A stretch of 64,000 bases of DNA. Origin: Arthrobacter sp. zg-Y238. Its GTDB lineage: Bacteria; Actinomycetota; Actinomycetes; Actinomycetales; Micrococcaceae. Numbering within the stretch: the stretch's first letter is position 1; every line of letters starts with the position of its first letter. The notes under the pieces were generated by a model that did not search any database, was not told where the DNA came from, and saw only the letters and a list, made by a program, of their open reading frames with translations. The stretch lies in NCBI RefSeq assembly GCF_024385525.1, contig NZ_JANFLU010000004.1, forward strand, positions 218,179-282,178. The letters are read 5' to 3'. Both the position numbers and the translations under genes were made by a program. Below are positions 15,786 through 24,746 of this stretch, one piece after another.

Positions 15786-16553
15786 ATGGCCAATTCCCCG
15801 AGCGGTGAGTCCATGACCAGCCGCATTGTGCGGGTGATCAGCGCCTTCGACGAAACCCACCAGGCCATGCCCATCGCCGTGCTGGCTCGCCGTGCCGGGC
15901 TGCCGCTGTCCACCGCGCACCGGATCGTGAATGAGTTGATGGGGCACGGCTTCCTGCAGCGAGAGGCCGACGGCGGCGTCCGCCTTGGCCTCCGCCTCTG
16001 GGAACTGGCCAACCGCAGTTCCGCTGCCCTGGGTCTAAAGCAGATTGCCATGCCCTTCATGGAAGACATCCAGGCAGTGGTTCGGCAGCACACCCAGCTG
16101 TCCGTGCTGCGCCAGGATGAGGTCCTGTTCATCGAGCGCCTTTCCAGCCACGGCTCGGTGCTGAACCATGCGAAGGTCGCCGGGCGGCTCCCTGTCCACG
16201 TCTCCTCATCGGGGATGGTCATGATGGCCCACTCGCCGCGGCACGTACAGGAGGAGTACCTGGCGCAGCAGAACCCCGATGCCTCCGAAGAAAAGCGGCT
16301 GCGTTCGTCCTGGGCGAAGATGCGCCTGGAAGGCAGCGCACGCCTGCCCGGCGCCGTCGTTCCGGACACCACCGGAATAGCCGTGCCCGTCTTCGGCGCA
16401 GGAGGCACTGCCGTGGCCGCCATCGGAGTAGTGGTGCCCACCGGCAGCGAACACATCTCCTCGACCATCCCGGCGCTGATGACTGCTGCCCGCGGGATTT
16501 CCCGCGGCCTGGGTGTCCGCGCGGAGGCCGCGGGTCCCCACTACCAGCGCTGA
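15786..16553 (+). CDS. IclR-family transcriptional regulator
   Basis: DNA-binding regulator of 255 residues with an N-terminal winged helix-turn-helix (about 12-70; LARRAGLPLSTAHRIVNELMGHGFL) and a C-terminal IclR effector domain (VLRQDEVLFIERL, HVSSSGMVMMAHS, GIAVPVFGAGGTAVAAIGVV). It shares the strand with the MFS gene 71 bases downstream and lies upstream of pobA. A role as a PobR-type regulator of pobA or of the transporter is plausible from position, but the sequence does not show the ligand. It is clearly a different protein from the second IclR regulator at 26113. Confidence 0.9.
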   Translation: MANSPSGESMTSRIVRVISAFDETHQAMPIAVLARRAGLPLSTAHRIVNELMGHGFLQREADGGVRLGLRLWELANRSSAALGLKQIAMPFMEDIQAVVRQHTQLSVLRQDEVLFIERLSSHGSVLNHAKVAGRLPVHVSSSGMVMMAHSPRHVQEEYLAQQNPDASEEKRLRSSWAKMRLEGSARLPGAVVPDTTGIAVPVFGAGGTAVAAIGVVVPTGSEHISSTIPALMTAARGISRGLGVRAEAAGPHYQR

Positions 16554-16624
16554 CCCCCTGGCAGCCCGGAACCGGCCGTGCCGCGTGGCGCTGCAGGCCG
16601 GCGGCGGACTTCCGGGGAATAGTA

Positions 16625-17986
16625 GTGCCGGGCCGGCAGCACACGGAGACCGCCACCGGTAAATCCGTGCCGGCACTCAACGGGCGCGGCACAACGGGGG
16701 ACACATTGGCAAAATCAGAGGCAGGCGTGTGGGCGCTGCCTGCTTTCCGTGGTCTGTGGCTGGCCACCACGGCCGTGCATGCTGGCCGTGACGTCGCCGT
16801 ATTTGCCGTATCGGTGGGAATGATCTCCGTGCTCGGCGCTACCCCGTTCGAGGCCGGGCTGGCCGCGCCCCTGAGCAGCGCCGGGCCGCTGCTCTTCGGA
16901 CTGGTAGCCGGGGTGGCTGTTGACCGGTGGGGGCAGCGGCGGACCATGCTCGCCATGACCTGGGTCCGTGCAGCAGCCTATGCCTGGGCCGTTGCGTCGT
17001 TCTTCCTGGGCTGGTTGGCGGCATGGCAGCTGCTGCTGGTGATCCTGGTGGTCGGGATCGCCGACGTGTTTTTTATGGCCGCCCACACCTCGGTATTGCC
17101 GCGGCTGGTGGGACGGCACCGCATTGCGGATGCCGCGTCTTCACTGATGGCGTCCGAGCAGGTGGTGTCCCTGGCCGGACCGGCGGCCGGCGGGGTTCTG
17201 GTGCGGCTCCTGCCGGCACCGGCAGTGCTTGCGGTAAGCGCAGCCACACAGCTTGTCGCCGCCGCAGGACTGGCCCGGCTGCCCCCGGACAACCCCGTAC
17301 CGCCGAAGACGGATCGGCCGGGCATCCGGGAAGCCGTTGCGACGGGGGTCAGGTTCATCGCCGGTCATCGCGTTCTGCTGGCCCTGATCATGACGACCGC
17401 CACGAACAACTTTGCCGCCGGTCTGTACCAGGCTGCCGAGTCCTGGTTCATCCTTTCCGATCTGGCAATGGACCCGGCGGTCTTCGGCGCCGTCTGGTCC
17501 GTCAGTGCCGTGGGCGGCATCGCCGGTGCGGTGCTGGCCCCGCGTATCGGAAGGGCCATCGGCCCGCTCCGCGCAATGCTGCTGGCAGCGCTGATGATGC
17601 CGCTGAACTTCGCGCTCGTCCCGCTCACAGCGCTCTGGCCGCATCTCGCGGTGCTGAGCATCGGGGTATCGTTCACCCTCTTCGGCCTGGCGCTTGGCCT
17701 GATGATGGTGAACAGCTCTGCCCTGACCACTGCACTGATCCCGGATAATCTCCTGGCCCGTGTCTCGTCCACCCGCCGCACCCTCACCCAGGGCGCCGTC
17801 GTGCTGGGCGGTGTCCTCGGAGCGGTGCTGCTGGGCACCGTCGGCGCTGTCCCAACGCTCTGGCTGGCTGTGGCGGTGGCACTGGGCCAGTGCGTGTTCC
17901 TGCTCCGGATAGGGGTTCCCCGGCGGGGCGCGCTGCTGCCTTCGGAGCTTCCCGGGGAGCCGGAGACCCTGCCCGCCGGAGCGTGA
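16625..17986 (+). CDS. MFS transporter
   Basis: Major facilitator superfamily membrane transporter with up to 12 helices over 453 residues. The loop after helix 2 has the MFS motif A form DRWGQRRTM; helices follow through repeated Ala/Val/Leu-rich stretches. The overall look is of the drug/siderophore-exporter type rather than of AaeB or PcaK-type aromatic acid permeases, so export is more likely than uptake. The start is uncertain: GTG 16625 has GGGGAA upstream, but a TTG at 16706 with GGGGGA ahead gives a more typical short N terminus. It sits between an IclR regulator and pobA, so a role in handling an aromatic compound is possible. Confidence 0.85.
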   Translation: MPGRQHTETATGKSVPALNGRGTTGDTLAKSEAGVWALPAFRGLWLATTAVHAGRDVAVFAVSVGMISVLGATPFEAGLAAPLSSAGPLLFGLVAGVAVDRWGQRRTMLAMTWVRAAAYAWAVASFFLGWLAAWQLLLVILVVGIADVFFMAAHTSVLPRLVGRHRIADAASSLMASEQVVSLAGPAAGGVLVRLLPAPAVLAVSAATQLVAAAGLARLPPDNPVPPKTDRPGIREAVATGVRFIAGHRVLLALIMTTATNNFAAGLYQAAESWFILSDLAMDPAVFGAVWSVSAVGGIAGAVLAPRIGRAIGPLRAMLLAALMMPLNFALVPLTALWPHLAVLSIGVSFTLFGLALGLMMVNSSALTTALIPDNLLARVSSTRRTLTQGAVVLGGVLGAVLLGTVGAVPTLWLAVAVALGQCVFLLRIGVPRRGALLPSELPGEPETLPAGA

Positions 17987-18042
17987 ACCGCAACCACCCG
18001 CGGCGGGCCGGATCCGGGCCCGTTTCCCATTCAATGAGAATC

Positions 18043-18100
18043 ACTTTGTAGCTCCCCATGTGCCGGCAGTCACACTGGGAGGTAGTGTCCGTTACAAAGT
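18043..18100. promoter_or_regulatory. Inverted repeat ahead of pobA, candidate operator
   Basis: ACTTTGTA (18043-18050) and its exact reverse complement TACAAAGT (18093-18100) are centred 50 bp apart in the 131-base MFS-pobA gap, the second arm ending 17 bases before the pobA start. The AT-rich arms stand out in a GC-rich background. It could bind a pobA regulator such as the IclR protein at 15786. Confidence 0.4.
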
Positions 18101-18117
18101 TTTCAAGGGAGTAATAG

Positions 18118-19314
18118 ATGGGTGCAGAGCGCACTATCCTCAAGACGCAGGTCGGCATAGTGGGCGGCGGCCCCGCCGGACTGATGCTTTCGCACCTGCT
18201 GTCGAAGTCCGGCATCGACAATATCGTGGTGGAAAAGCGGGACCACGAAACCATCCGCACCACCCACCGGGCCGGCATCCTGGAGCACGGAAGCGTCCGC
18301 ATGCTGACTGAGACGGGGGTAAGCGACCGGGTGCTTACGGAGGGGTACCGCCACGAGGGAATTGACCTCCGCTTCGGCGGCGAGAGCCACCGGATCGATT
18401 TTGAAGACCTGGTGGGGGAGTCCGTGTGGCTGTACCCGCAGAATGAGGTCTTTACCGACCTGGCGGCGGCCCGCGAACGGGACCACGGCGATGTCCGCTA
18501 CGGAGTTAGCGAAACATCCGTCACCGATCTGGCGACCGACACCCCTAAGATCCTGTTCACGGACAGTAACGGCCGGGACTTTGAAATCCACTGCGACATC
18601 CTGGTGGGCTCCGACGGTTCCGGCGGGATCTGCAAGCGCTCCATCCCCAAGGAAGCGCGCACGGATAACTTCATCGAGTACCCCTTTGCCTGGTTCGGCA
18701 TCCTCACCAAGGCCGCTCCCAGTGCCCCGGAACTGATTTATGCCAATTCCGACCGTGGCTTTGCCCTGATCAGTCAGCGCAACGACTCCGTCCAGCGGAT
18801 GTACTTCCAATGTGACCCGAACGAGGACGCAGGCGCGTGGAGCGAGGACCGCATCTGGGACGAACTCCAGGCACGGGTCGACGGCCCGGACGGTTTCGAG
18901 CTGACACGTGGCCCCATCTTTGAAAAGACCGTCCTGAAGTTCCGCAGCTACGTGTGTGAACCCCTGCGGTACGGCAACTTGTTCCTGGCGGGCGATGCCG
19001 GGCACACGGTTCCGCCCACCGGCGCCAAGGGCCTCAATCTCGCCCTGGCCGACGTGAAAGTCCTGTTCGAGGCCATCGACTCGTTCTACGCCACCAAGTC
19101 CCCGGACCTGCTGGACGGCTACAGCGACAAGGCCCTGCAGCGGGTCTGGCGTGCGCAGAACTTCTCCTATTGGATGACGTCGATGCTGCACACCCGGACG
19201 GACGCCAGCCCCTTCGAACGCAAGCGTGCGCTGGGAGAGCTCAGCGGCGTCGTCTCCTCCCGGCACGGCAGTGCGTACCTGGCCGAGGCCTACACGGGAT
19301 GGCCGCACGACTAG
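18118..19314 (+). CDS. pobA: 4-hydroxybenzoate 3-monooxygenase
   Basis: FAD- and NAD(P)H-dependent hydroxylase that turns 4-hydroxybenzoate into protocatechuate, the substrate of PcaGH encoded next. 398 residues, near the usual 390-395. The Rossmann fingerprint GGGPAG is at 16-21, followed by VVEKRDHETIRTTHRAGIL with the FAD-contacting acidic residue. A mid-protein DG motif is in LVGSDGSGG, and GDAGHTVPPTGAKGLN lies at 292-307. AAGGGAG precedes the ATG. It leads the cluster, and 115 bases with a likely PcaR operator separate it from pcaH. Confidence 0.95.
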   Translation: MGAERTILKTQVGIVGGGPAGLMLSHLLSKSGIDNIVVEKRDHETIRTTHRAGILEHGSVRMLTETGVSDRVLTEGYRHEGIDLRFGGESHRIDFEDLVGESVWLYPQNEVFTDLAAARERDHGDVRYGVSETSVTDLATDTPKILFTDSNGRDFEIHCDILVGSDGSGGICKRSIPKEARTDNFIEYPFAWFGILTKAAPSAPELIYANSDRGFALISQRNDSVQRMYFQCDPNEDAGAWSEDRIWDELQARVDGPDGFELTRGPIFEKTVLKFRSYVCEPLRYGNLFLAGDAGHTVPPTGAKGLNLALADVKVLFEAIDSFYATKSPDLLDGYSDKALQRVWRAQNFSYWMTSMLHTRTDASPFERKRALGELSGVVSSRHGSAYLAEAYTGWPHD

Positions 19315-19315
19315 C

Positions 19316-19349
19316 GTTCGCATAACGAACATCTGTACATCCAACGAAC
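19316..19349. promoter_or_regulatory. Likely PcaR (IclR-type) operator ahead of pcaH
   Basis: GTTCG (19316-19320) and CGAAC (19326-19330) form a 15-bp palindrome with a 5-bp spacer, and a third half-site CGAAC follows at 19345-19349. The form GTTCG-N5-CGNAC matches the PcaR target described in Pseudomonas putida, and palindrome plus extra half-site recalls the PcaU/PobR arrangement in Acinetobacter. It begins directly after the pobA stop, so it would control pcaH and downstream genes. Confidence 0.65.
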
Positions 19350-19429
19350 AGGCGGTGTAACGTGGTCTCGACCACGTGGATGCTTGGAAATCCGGAGCGC
19401 GAAGGTGCGCTTCATTGAAAGGAAAACCC

Positions 19430-20254
19430 ATGGAAATGGAAGAGAACCTTTTCTCGAACAGCCATGTCATCGAGAAGCTGGACGCGGCCGAGGCCTCGCA
19501 GGACCAGATCTCCGCTGAAATCGCCGCGGTCCACGCCGAGTACTCCAAGGGGGTGGACGACGGCGCCGCCGAGGAAACCCAGCCCCGCATCGACTTCCGG
19601 CCCTACCGCAGTTCCCTCCTGCGCCACCCCACCAAGGATCCGCACCACGTGGACCCCGAAACCATTGAGCTGTGGTCCCCGGCATTCGGCCACCAGGACG
19701 TCCATGCGCTCGAGAGCGACCTGACCATCCAGCACAACGGCGAGCCGATGGGGGAGCGGATCATCGTCCGCGGCCGCATCCTCGACGGTGACGGGCATCC
19801 GGTCCGCAACCAGCTGGTGGAAATCTGGCAGGCCAACTCCGCCGGCCGCTACATCCACAAGCGCGACCAGCACCCGGCTCCGCTGGACCCGAACTTCACC
19901 GGCGTCGGCCGCTGCATCACCACCGATGACGGTTCCTACGAGTTCACCACCATCAAGCCCGGTCCGTACCCGTGGAAGAACCACTACAACGCCTGGCGGC
20001 CGGCACACATCCACTTCTCGCTTTTCGGCACCGACTTCACCCAGCGCATGATCACCCAGATGTACTTCCCCGGGGATCCGCTTTTCGCGCTGGACCCGAT
20101 CTACCAGTCGATTACCGACCCCAAGGCACGCGACCGCCTCGTGGCCACGTATGACCACAACATCACCTCGCACGAGTGGGCCACCGGCTACAACTGGGAC
20201 ATCGTGCTCACCGGCAGCAACCGCACCTGGATGGAAGACGAGGACGCAGAGTAA
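19430..20254 (+). CDS. pcaH: Protocatechuate 3,4-dioxygenase beta subunit
   Basis: Catalytic beta subunit of the non-haem Fe(III) intradiol dioxygenase that opens protocatechuate to 3-carboxy-cis,cis-muconate. 274 residues from the ATG at 19430, preceded by AAAGGAAAA; a GTG/ATG further upstream gives unlikely sequence. The four iron ligands can be assigned as Tyr141 (GRYIHKRDQ), Tyr180 (PGPYPWKN), His193 and His195 (AHIHFS). The first 45 residues are an acidic Ala/Glu-rich extension. Its stop TAA shares one base with the pcaG start (TAATG), implying coupled 1:1 synthesis. Confidence 0.97.
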   Translation: MEMEENLFSNSHVIEKLDAAEASQDQISAEIAAVHAEYSKGVDDGAAEETQPRIDFRPYRSSLLRHPTKDPHHVDPETIELWSPAFGHQDVHALESDLTIQHNGEPMGERIIVRGRILDGDGHPVRNQLVEIWQANSAGRYIHKRDQHPAPLDPNFTGVGRCITTDDGSYEFTTIKPGPYPWKNHYNAWRPAHIHFSLFGTDFTQRMITQMYFPGDPLFALDPIYQSITDPKARDRLVATYDHNITSHEWATGYNWDIVLTGSNRTWMEDEDAE

Positions 20255-20820
20255 TGAGCGAGCAGAAGCTAACCGCCACGCCCGGCCAAACCATCGGCCC
20301 CTTCTACGGCTACGCCCTCCCCTTCGAGAAGGACAACCAGCTGCTGCCCCCGGGCATGCCCGGCAGCGTCCGCCTCCAGGGCACCGTGACCGACGGCGCC
20401 GGAGAAACCATTCCGGATGCCCTGCTGGAAATCTGGCAGGCCGACGCCGACGGCAATATCCCGCAGCGGACCGGATCGCTGGTCCGTGACGGCTACACCT
20501 TCACCGGCTGGGGCCGCACCGCCGTCGACAACGTCGGCAACTACACCTTCACTACGGTCAACCCCGGTCCCACGGAAGAGGGATCGGCACCCTTCATTTC
20601 ATTCGTCATCTTTGCCCGCGGCCTGCTCAACAAGCTGCACACCCGGATGTACCTGCCGGATGACGAAGAGGCGCTGGCCCGCGACGCCCTGCTGTCCTCG
20701 CTGCCGGAGGACCGCCGGCGCACCCTGATCGCCACCCGTGAAGCCGACGGCGGACTCCGCTGGAACATCTGCCTGCAGGGCGAGGACGAAACCGTCTTCC
20801 TCACCTACCCCGGGGCGTAA
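20254..20820 (+). CDS. pcaG: Protocatechuate 3,4-dioxygenase alpha subunit
   Basis: Structural alpha subunit that pairs with PcaH; alpha chains of this family share the intradiol fold but lack the iron site. 188 residues from the ATG overlapping the pcaH stop. TPGQTIGPFYGYALPF opens the protein, and LLEIWQADADGNIPQ corresponds to the beta-subunit segment LVEIWQANSAGRYI but has no ligand tyrosine. In place of the beta HxH there is ISFVIFARG, consistent with loss of iron binding. pcaB starts two bases after the stop. Confidence 0.96.
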   Translation: MSEQKLTATPGQTIGPFYGYALPFEKDNQLLPPGMPGSVRLQGTVTDGAGETIPDALLEIWQADADGNIPQRTGSLVRDGYTFTGWGRTAVDNVGNYTFTTVNPGPTEEGSAPFISFVIFARGLLNKLHTRMYLPDDEEALARDALLSSLPEDRRRTLIATREADGGLRWNICLQGEDETVFLTYPGA

Positions 20821-20822
20821 CC

Positions 20823-22238
20823 GTGGGCGCAGCGGACAGTGCGGACTACGGCCTGCTTTCCCCGGCCTGGGCGGGAACGCCGGTCGCGGAACTGACCGGA
20901 GACCGACAGCTGCTCCAGGCCCTCCTGGACGTGGAACTCGAATGGGTGCGCGTGCTTGCGTCGGCCGGCCTGGCCGATCCGGAGGCTCCTGCCGCGGTCG
21001 CCGCCGTCAGCGATGCCTCCCGGTACGACGCCGCGTCCCTCGCCGAGCGGGCGCAGGGCGGCGGCAATCCCGTGATTCCGCTGCTGGCCGACCTCCGGAC
21101 CCAGGCACGGGAATCTTCCCCGAAGGCCGCGGCCGCCATTCACCGCGGAGCCACCAGCCAGGACATCATGGACACCGCCCTGATGCTGCTGGCCCGCCGC
21201 GCCCTGGAAGTCATCCTGGCGGATGCCGACCGGGCCGCCGCTGCCCTGGGGGCTACCGCCCGGCGCCACGCCGCGACCCTGTGCGTGGCCCGGACCCTGA
21301 CCCAGCACTCGCTGCCCTCCACCTTCGGCCTGCGCGCCGCCCAGTGGCTGCACGGGGTGGGCAGCGCCGCGCAGGGACTGCGTACCGCCGCCGACAACCT
21401 CCAGCTGCAGTGGGGCGGCGCCTCCGGAACCCTTGCAGCGGTTTCCCTGGCCGCCGCCTCCGCTGACCCCGGTGTGGAACGCCCCACCGCCTTCGACCTC
21501 ACCGCACGCCTGGCACGCGGCCTCGGCCTGGCCGAGCCCCTGGCGCCGTGGCAGACCAACCGGCTGCCGGTGACCGCCCTCGGCGCTGCACTGCAGGACT
21601 TCACCGCCGCGGCCGGGAAGGTTGCCAACGACGTCCTGCTGCTCAGCCGGCCGGAAATCGGGGAGGTCTCCGAACCCCGCGCCGCCGGACGCGGAGGATC
21701 CTCCGCCATGCCGCAGAAGCAGAACCCCGTCCTGTCCGTCCTGATCCGCAGTGCGGCCCTGGCAGCACCGGGCTACGGCATGCAGCTGAACGCCGCTGCG
21801 GCCGCCGCGGACGATGAACGGCCCAGCGGCTCCTGGCACGTGGAATGGCAGGCCCTGCGCTCCCTGCTGCGCCTCGCCGGGGGAGCGGCCGCCAAGCTGG
21901 CCGAACTGGCCGAGGGCCTGCAGATCCACCCGGAGGCGCTGACCCGCAACCTGGAATCCGCCGGGCCGCTCGTGGTCAGCGAGAAAATCATGGCCGTGGC
22001 CGCCCCGCTGCTTGACGACGGCGTGCCCGGACGCGGCAAGGAAATCATCGCCGACACGGTGGCCCGCTCGCTGTCCTCCGGCGAGCCCTTCGAAGAGCTG
22101 CTGCGTGCTGCGGTCCCGCCGGAGGTCCTTTCCGATGCGGAACTCAAGAACATCCTCGACCCCGCCGAATACCTAGGGGAGGCCACCGCCCTCATTGAGC
22201 GGATCACCGCTGCCTACCCCGGAAAGCCCTCAGCATGA
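20823..22238 (+). CDS. pcaB: 3-carboxy-cis,cis-muconate cycloisomerase
   Basis: Lactonises 3-carboxy-cis,cis-muconate to 4-carboxymuconolactone. 471 residues from a GTG, a member of the fumarase/aspartase superfamily. The superfamily signature GGSSAMPQKQNP lies at 291-302, with the flexible catalytic serine loop. HRGATSQDIMDT near 130 and LTQHSLPSTFGL near 160 are the other conserved regions. It is somewhat longer than Pseudomonas PcaB (about 450). The ATG of pcaD overlaps its TGA stop by four bases. Confidence 0.95.
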   Translation: MGAADSADYGLLSPAWAGTPVAELTGDRQLLQALLDVELEWVRVLASAGLADPEAPAAVAAVSDASRYDAASLAERAQGGGNPVIPLLADLRTQARESSPKAAAAIHRGATSQDIMDTALMLLARRALEVILADADRAAAALGATARRHAATLCVARTLTQHSLPSTFGLRAAQWLHGVGSAAQGLRTAADNLQLQWGGASGTLAAVSLAAASADPGVERPTAFDLTARLARGLGLAEPLAPWQTNRLPVTALGAALQDFTAAAGKVANDVLLLSRPEIGEVSEPRAAGRGGSSAMPQKQNPVLSVLIRSAALAAPGYGMQLNAAAAAADDERPSGSWHVEWQALRSLLRLAGGAAAKLAELAEGLQIHPEALTRNLESAGPLVVSEKIMAVAAPLLDDGVPGRGKEIIADTVARSLSSGEPFEELLRAAVPPEVLSDAELKNILDPAEYLGEATALIERITAAYPGKPSA

Positions 22239-23047
22239 GCATCCCCGCCATTAAGGCCTCCCGCCTTTCCAACGCCGGCCCCGCGGCCCCGGTCCTGATC
22301 GCCGGCCCGTCGCTGGGCACAGCGTCCATGCCGTTGTGGAGCCGGGCCGCGGCAGCCCTGGACACCTTCACCGTCATTGCCTGGGACCTGCCCGGCCACG
22401 GCGCGAGCCCCGCGGCAGGGGAATCCTTCAGCATCGCGGACCTGGCCGCCGCCGTCGCCGCGATGGTCACGGGAGCCCGCGATGCCGGAGACATTCCCGC
22501 AGATGTCCCGGTTTTCTATGCCGGAGTATCGCTGGGCGGCGCCGTCGGGCTCCAGCTCGCCCTGGACCACGGGGCGCTGTTCGACGGCGTGGCCGTCCTT
22601 TGTTCCGGCGCCAAGATCGGCGAAACCGGAGCCTGGGAGGAACGCGCTGAAACGGTGCGTGTCCAAGGCACGCCCACCCAGGTGGTCGGCTCCGGGCAGC
22701 GCTGGTTCGCTCCGGGCTTTATGGACCGTGAGCCCGCCGCTGCCGCCGCCCTGCTCCACTCGCTGCAGGACGCGGACCGCTTCTCCTACGCCCTCTGCTG
22801 CCGGGCACTGGCGACCTTCGATGTCCGGGGACGGCTGCCGGACATCACGGTCCCCGTGCTCGCTGTCGCCGGCGCCGAAGACGTCGTCACCCCGCCGTCG
22901 TCCGCGCAGCTCATTGCCGACCGGGTGGCCAACGGAACCGCCGCCGTCGTCGAAGACGCAGCGCACCTGGTGCCGGTGGAGCAGCCGGCCGTTACCGCAG
23001 AACTGCTGAAGGACTTCTTCGGCGCCCAGTACCTCGAAGGGAAATAA
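22235..23047 (+). CDS. pcaD: 3-oxoadipate enol-lactonase
   Basis: Alpha/beta hydrolase that opens beta-ketoadipate enol-lactone. 270 residues with the nucleophile elbow GVSLGG (Ser99), acid Asp216 in GAEDVVTP and base His244 in DAAHLVP. Overlap with pcaB (ATGA) shows operon coupling. In Rhodococcus and Streptomyces the lactonase and decarboxylase are fused as PcaL; here pcaD and pcaC are separate genes four bases apart. Confidence 0.93.
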   Translation: MSIPAIKASRLSNAGPAAPVLIAGPSLGTASMPLWSRAAAALDTFTVIAWDLPGHGASPAAGESFSIADLAAAVAAMVTGARDAGDIPADVPVFYAGVSLGGAVGLQLALDHGALFDGVAVLCSGAKIGETGAWEERAETVRVQGTPTQVVGSGQRWFAPGFMDREPAAAAALLHSLQDADRFSYALCCRALATFDVRGRLPDITVPVLAVAGAEDVVTPPSSAQLIADRVANGTAAVVEDAAHLVPVEQPAVTAELLKDFFGAQYLEGK

Positions 23048-23051
23048 CCCA

Positions 23052-23456
23052 GTGATCGCAGACGCCAACAAGAGCCGGCAGGACGTATACAACGAGGGCA
23101 TGGCGGTGCGCCGCGAGGTCCTCGGAGCCGAGCATGTGGACCGCGCCAACGCAGGCAAGGACGAGTTCACCGCCGACTTCCAGGACCTGATCACCCAGTA
23201 CGCCTGGGGCACCATCTGGACCCGGCCGGGCCTGCCGCGCACCATGCGCAGCGCCATCACCCTGACGGCGCTGATCGCCCACGGACACCTGGAGGAGTTC
23301 GCCATGCACGTCCGGGCAGCGCTGCGCAACGGGCTGGACCGGGACGAGATCAAGGAGATCGTGTTGCAGTCCGCCATCTACTGCGGCGTCCCCTCCGCCA
23401 ACTCCGCCTTCAAGGTGGCCCAGGGCGTCTTCCGCGAGATCGACGCCGCGGCCTGA
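23052..23456 (+). CDS. pcaC: 4-carboxymuconolactone decarboxylase
   Basis: Decarboxylates 4-carboxymuconolactone to beta-ketoadipate enol-lactone, the step between PcaB and PcaD. 134 residues from a GTG, the standard single-domain CMD/AhpD-fold length. Typical segments are YNEGMAVRREVLG, ITQYAWGTIWTRPGL and LQSAIYCGVPSANSAF. It follows pcaD after four bases and is 58 bases before pcaF. Confidence 0.95.
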   Translation: MIADANKSRQDVYNEGMAVRREVLGAEHVDRANAGKDEFTADFQDLITQYAWGTIWTRPGLPRTMRSAITLTALIAHGHLEEFAMHVRAALRNGLDRDEIKEIVLQSAIYCGVPSANSAFKVAQGVFREIDAAA

Positions 23457-23514
23457 GCCTCAGTCCGTCCCAACTGCCACTTCCAGTTTTCGCTTTCCAG
23501 TTCAAGGAGCACCG

Positions 23515-24714
23515 GTGAACCAGGCCTATATCTACGACGCAGTCCGCACCCCCTTCGGCAAATTCGGCGGGGCCCTCGCCGGCGTCCGCCCGGACGACCT
23601 GGCCGCCCAGGTCCTGAAGGCTTCCGTGTCCCGGGCGCCCGGCCTGGACCCCGAGCGGATCGACGAGGTGGTCTTCGGCAACGCCAACGGCGCAGGCGAG
23701 GAGAACCGCAATGTCGCGCGGATGGCCACGCTGCTGGCAGGCCTGCCCACCTCGATCCCGGGCACCACGGTCAACCGGCTCTGCGGCTCGTCCCTCGACG
23801 CGGCACTGATCGCGTCGCGGCAGATCAACACCGGCGAAGCGGACCTGATGCTCATCGGCGGCGTCGAGTCCATGAGCCGTGCCCCCTGGGTGCTGCCCAA
23901 GAACGAGAAGCCGTACCCCGCCGGAGATCAGACCCTGGCCTCCACCACGCTGGGCTGGCGGCTGGTCAACCCGGCCATGCCGAAGGAATGGACCGTCTCC
24001 CTCGGCGAGGCCACCGAGCAGCTGCGCGAGAAGTACGGCATCACGCGGGAACGCCAGGATGCGTTCGCCGCAGCCTCGCACGCCCTCGCCGCAAAGGCGT
24101 GGGACGAGGGCAAATACGCGAACCTGACGGTCGCCGTCGACGGCGTGGACCTGGACCGGGATGAAAGCATCCGCGCCGGCTCCACGGTCGAGAAGCTGGC
24201 CACGCTGCGCACCGTGTTCCGGCCGGCGTCGGAGGATGTCTCCGGCGGCACCGTCACCGCCGGCAACGCTTCCCCACTGAACGACGGCGCCTCCGCGGCC
24301 TGGCTGGGCAGCGAGAACGCCGCCGGCATCCTCGGCCTGGACCCGCTGGCCCGGATCGCCGGCCGCGGCGCTGCAGCCAACGAGCCGCAGTACTTCGGTT
24401 ACGCCCCGGTGGAAGCAGCCAACACGGCGCTGAAGCGGGCCGGCATCAGCTGGAGCGACGTCGGCGCCATTGAGCTCAACGAGGCCTTCGCAGCCCAGTC
24501 CCTCGCCTGCCTGGACGCCTGGGATGTCGACCCGGCTATCGTCAACGCCTGGGGCGGCGCCGTCGCCATCGGCCACCCGCTCGGAGCTTCCGGCACCCGC
24601 ATCCTCGGCACGGTGGCCCGCCGGCTGCAGGAATCGGGTGAGCGCTGGGGCGTGGCCGCCATCTGCATCGGCGTGGGCCAGGGCCTCGCCGTCGTGCTCG
24701 AAAACGCCAACTGA
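23515..24714 (+). CDS. pcaF: Beta-ketoadipyl-CoA thiolase
   Basis: Last step of the pathway: cleaves 3-oxoadipyl-CoA with CoA to succinyl-CoA and acetyl-CoA. 399 residues from a GTG with AAGGAG upstream. Catalytic Cys90 (RLCGSSLDA), His354 (AIGHPLGASG) and Cys384 (ICIGVGQG) can be placed. Context in the pca operon, directly before pcaIJ, gives the substrate; sequence alone would only say thiolase. Confidence 0.94.
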   Translation: MNQAYIYDAVRTPFGKFGGALAGVRPDDLAAQVLKASVSRAPGLDPERIDEVVFGNANGAGEENRNVARMATLLAGLPTSIPGTTVNRLCGSSLDAALIASRQINTGEADLMLIGGVESMSRAPWVLPKNEKPYPAGDQTLASTTLGWRLVNPAMPKEWTVSLGEATEQLREKYGITRERQDAFAAASHALAAKAWDEGKYANLTVAVDGVDLDRDESIRAGSTVEKLATLRTVFRPASEDVSGGTVTAGNASPLNDGASAAWLGSENAAGILGLDPLARIAGRGAAANEPQYFGYAPVEAANTALKRAGISWSDVGAIELNEAFAAQSLACLDAWDVDPAIVNAWGGAVAIGHPLGASGTRILGTVARRLQESGERWGVAAICIGVGQGLAVVLENAN

Positions 24715-24746
24715 GAATCCAGCAACCGAAGACGTAAGGAAAAACC

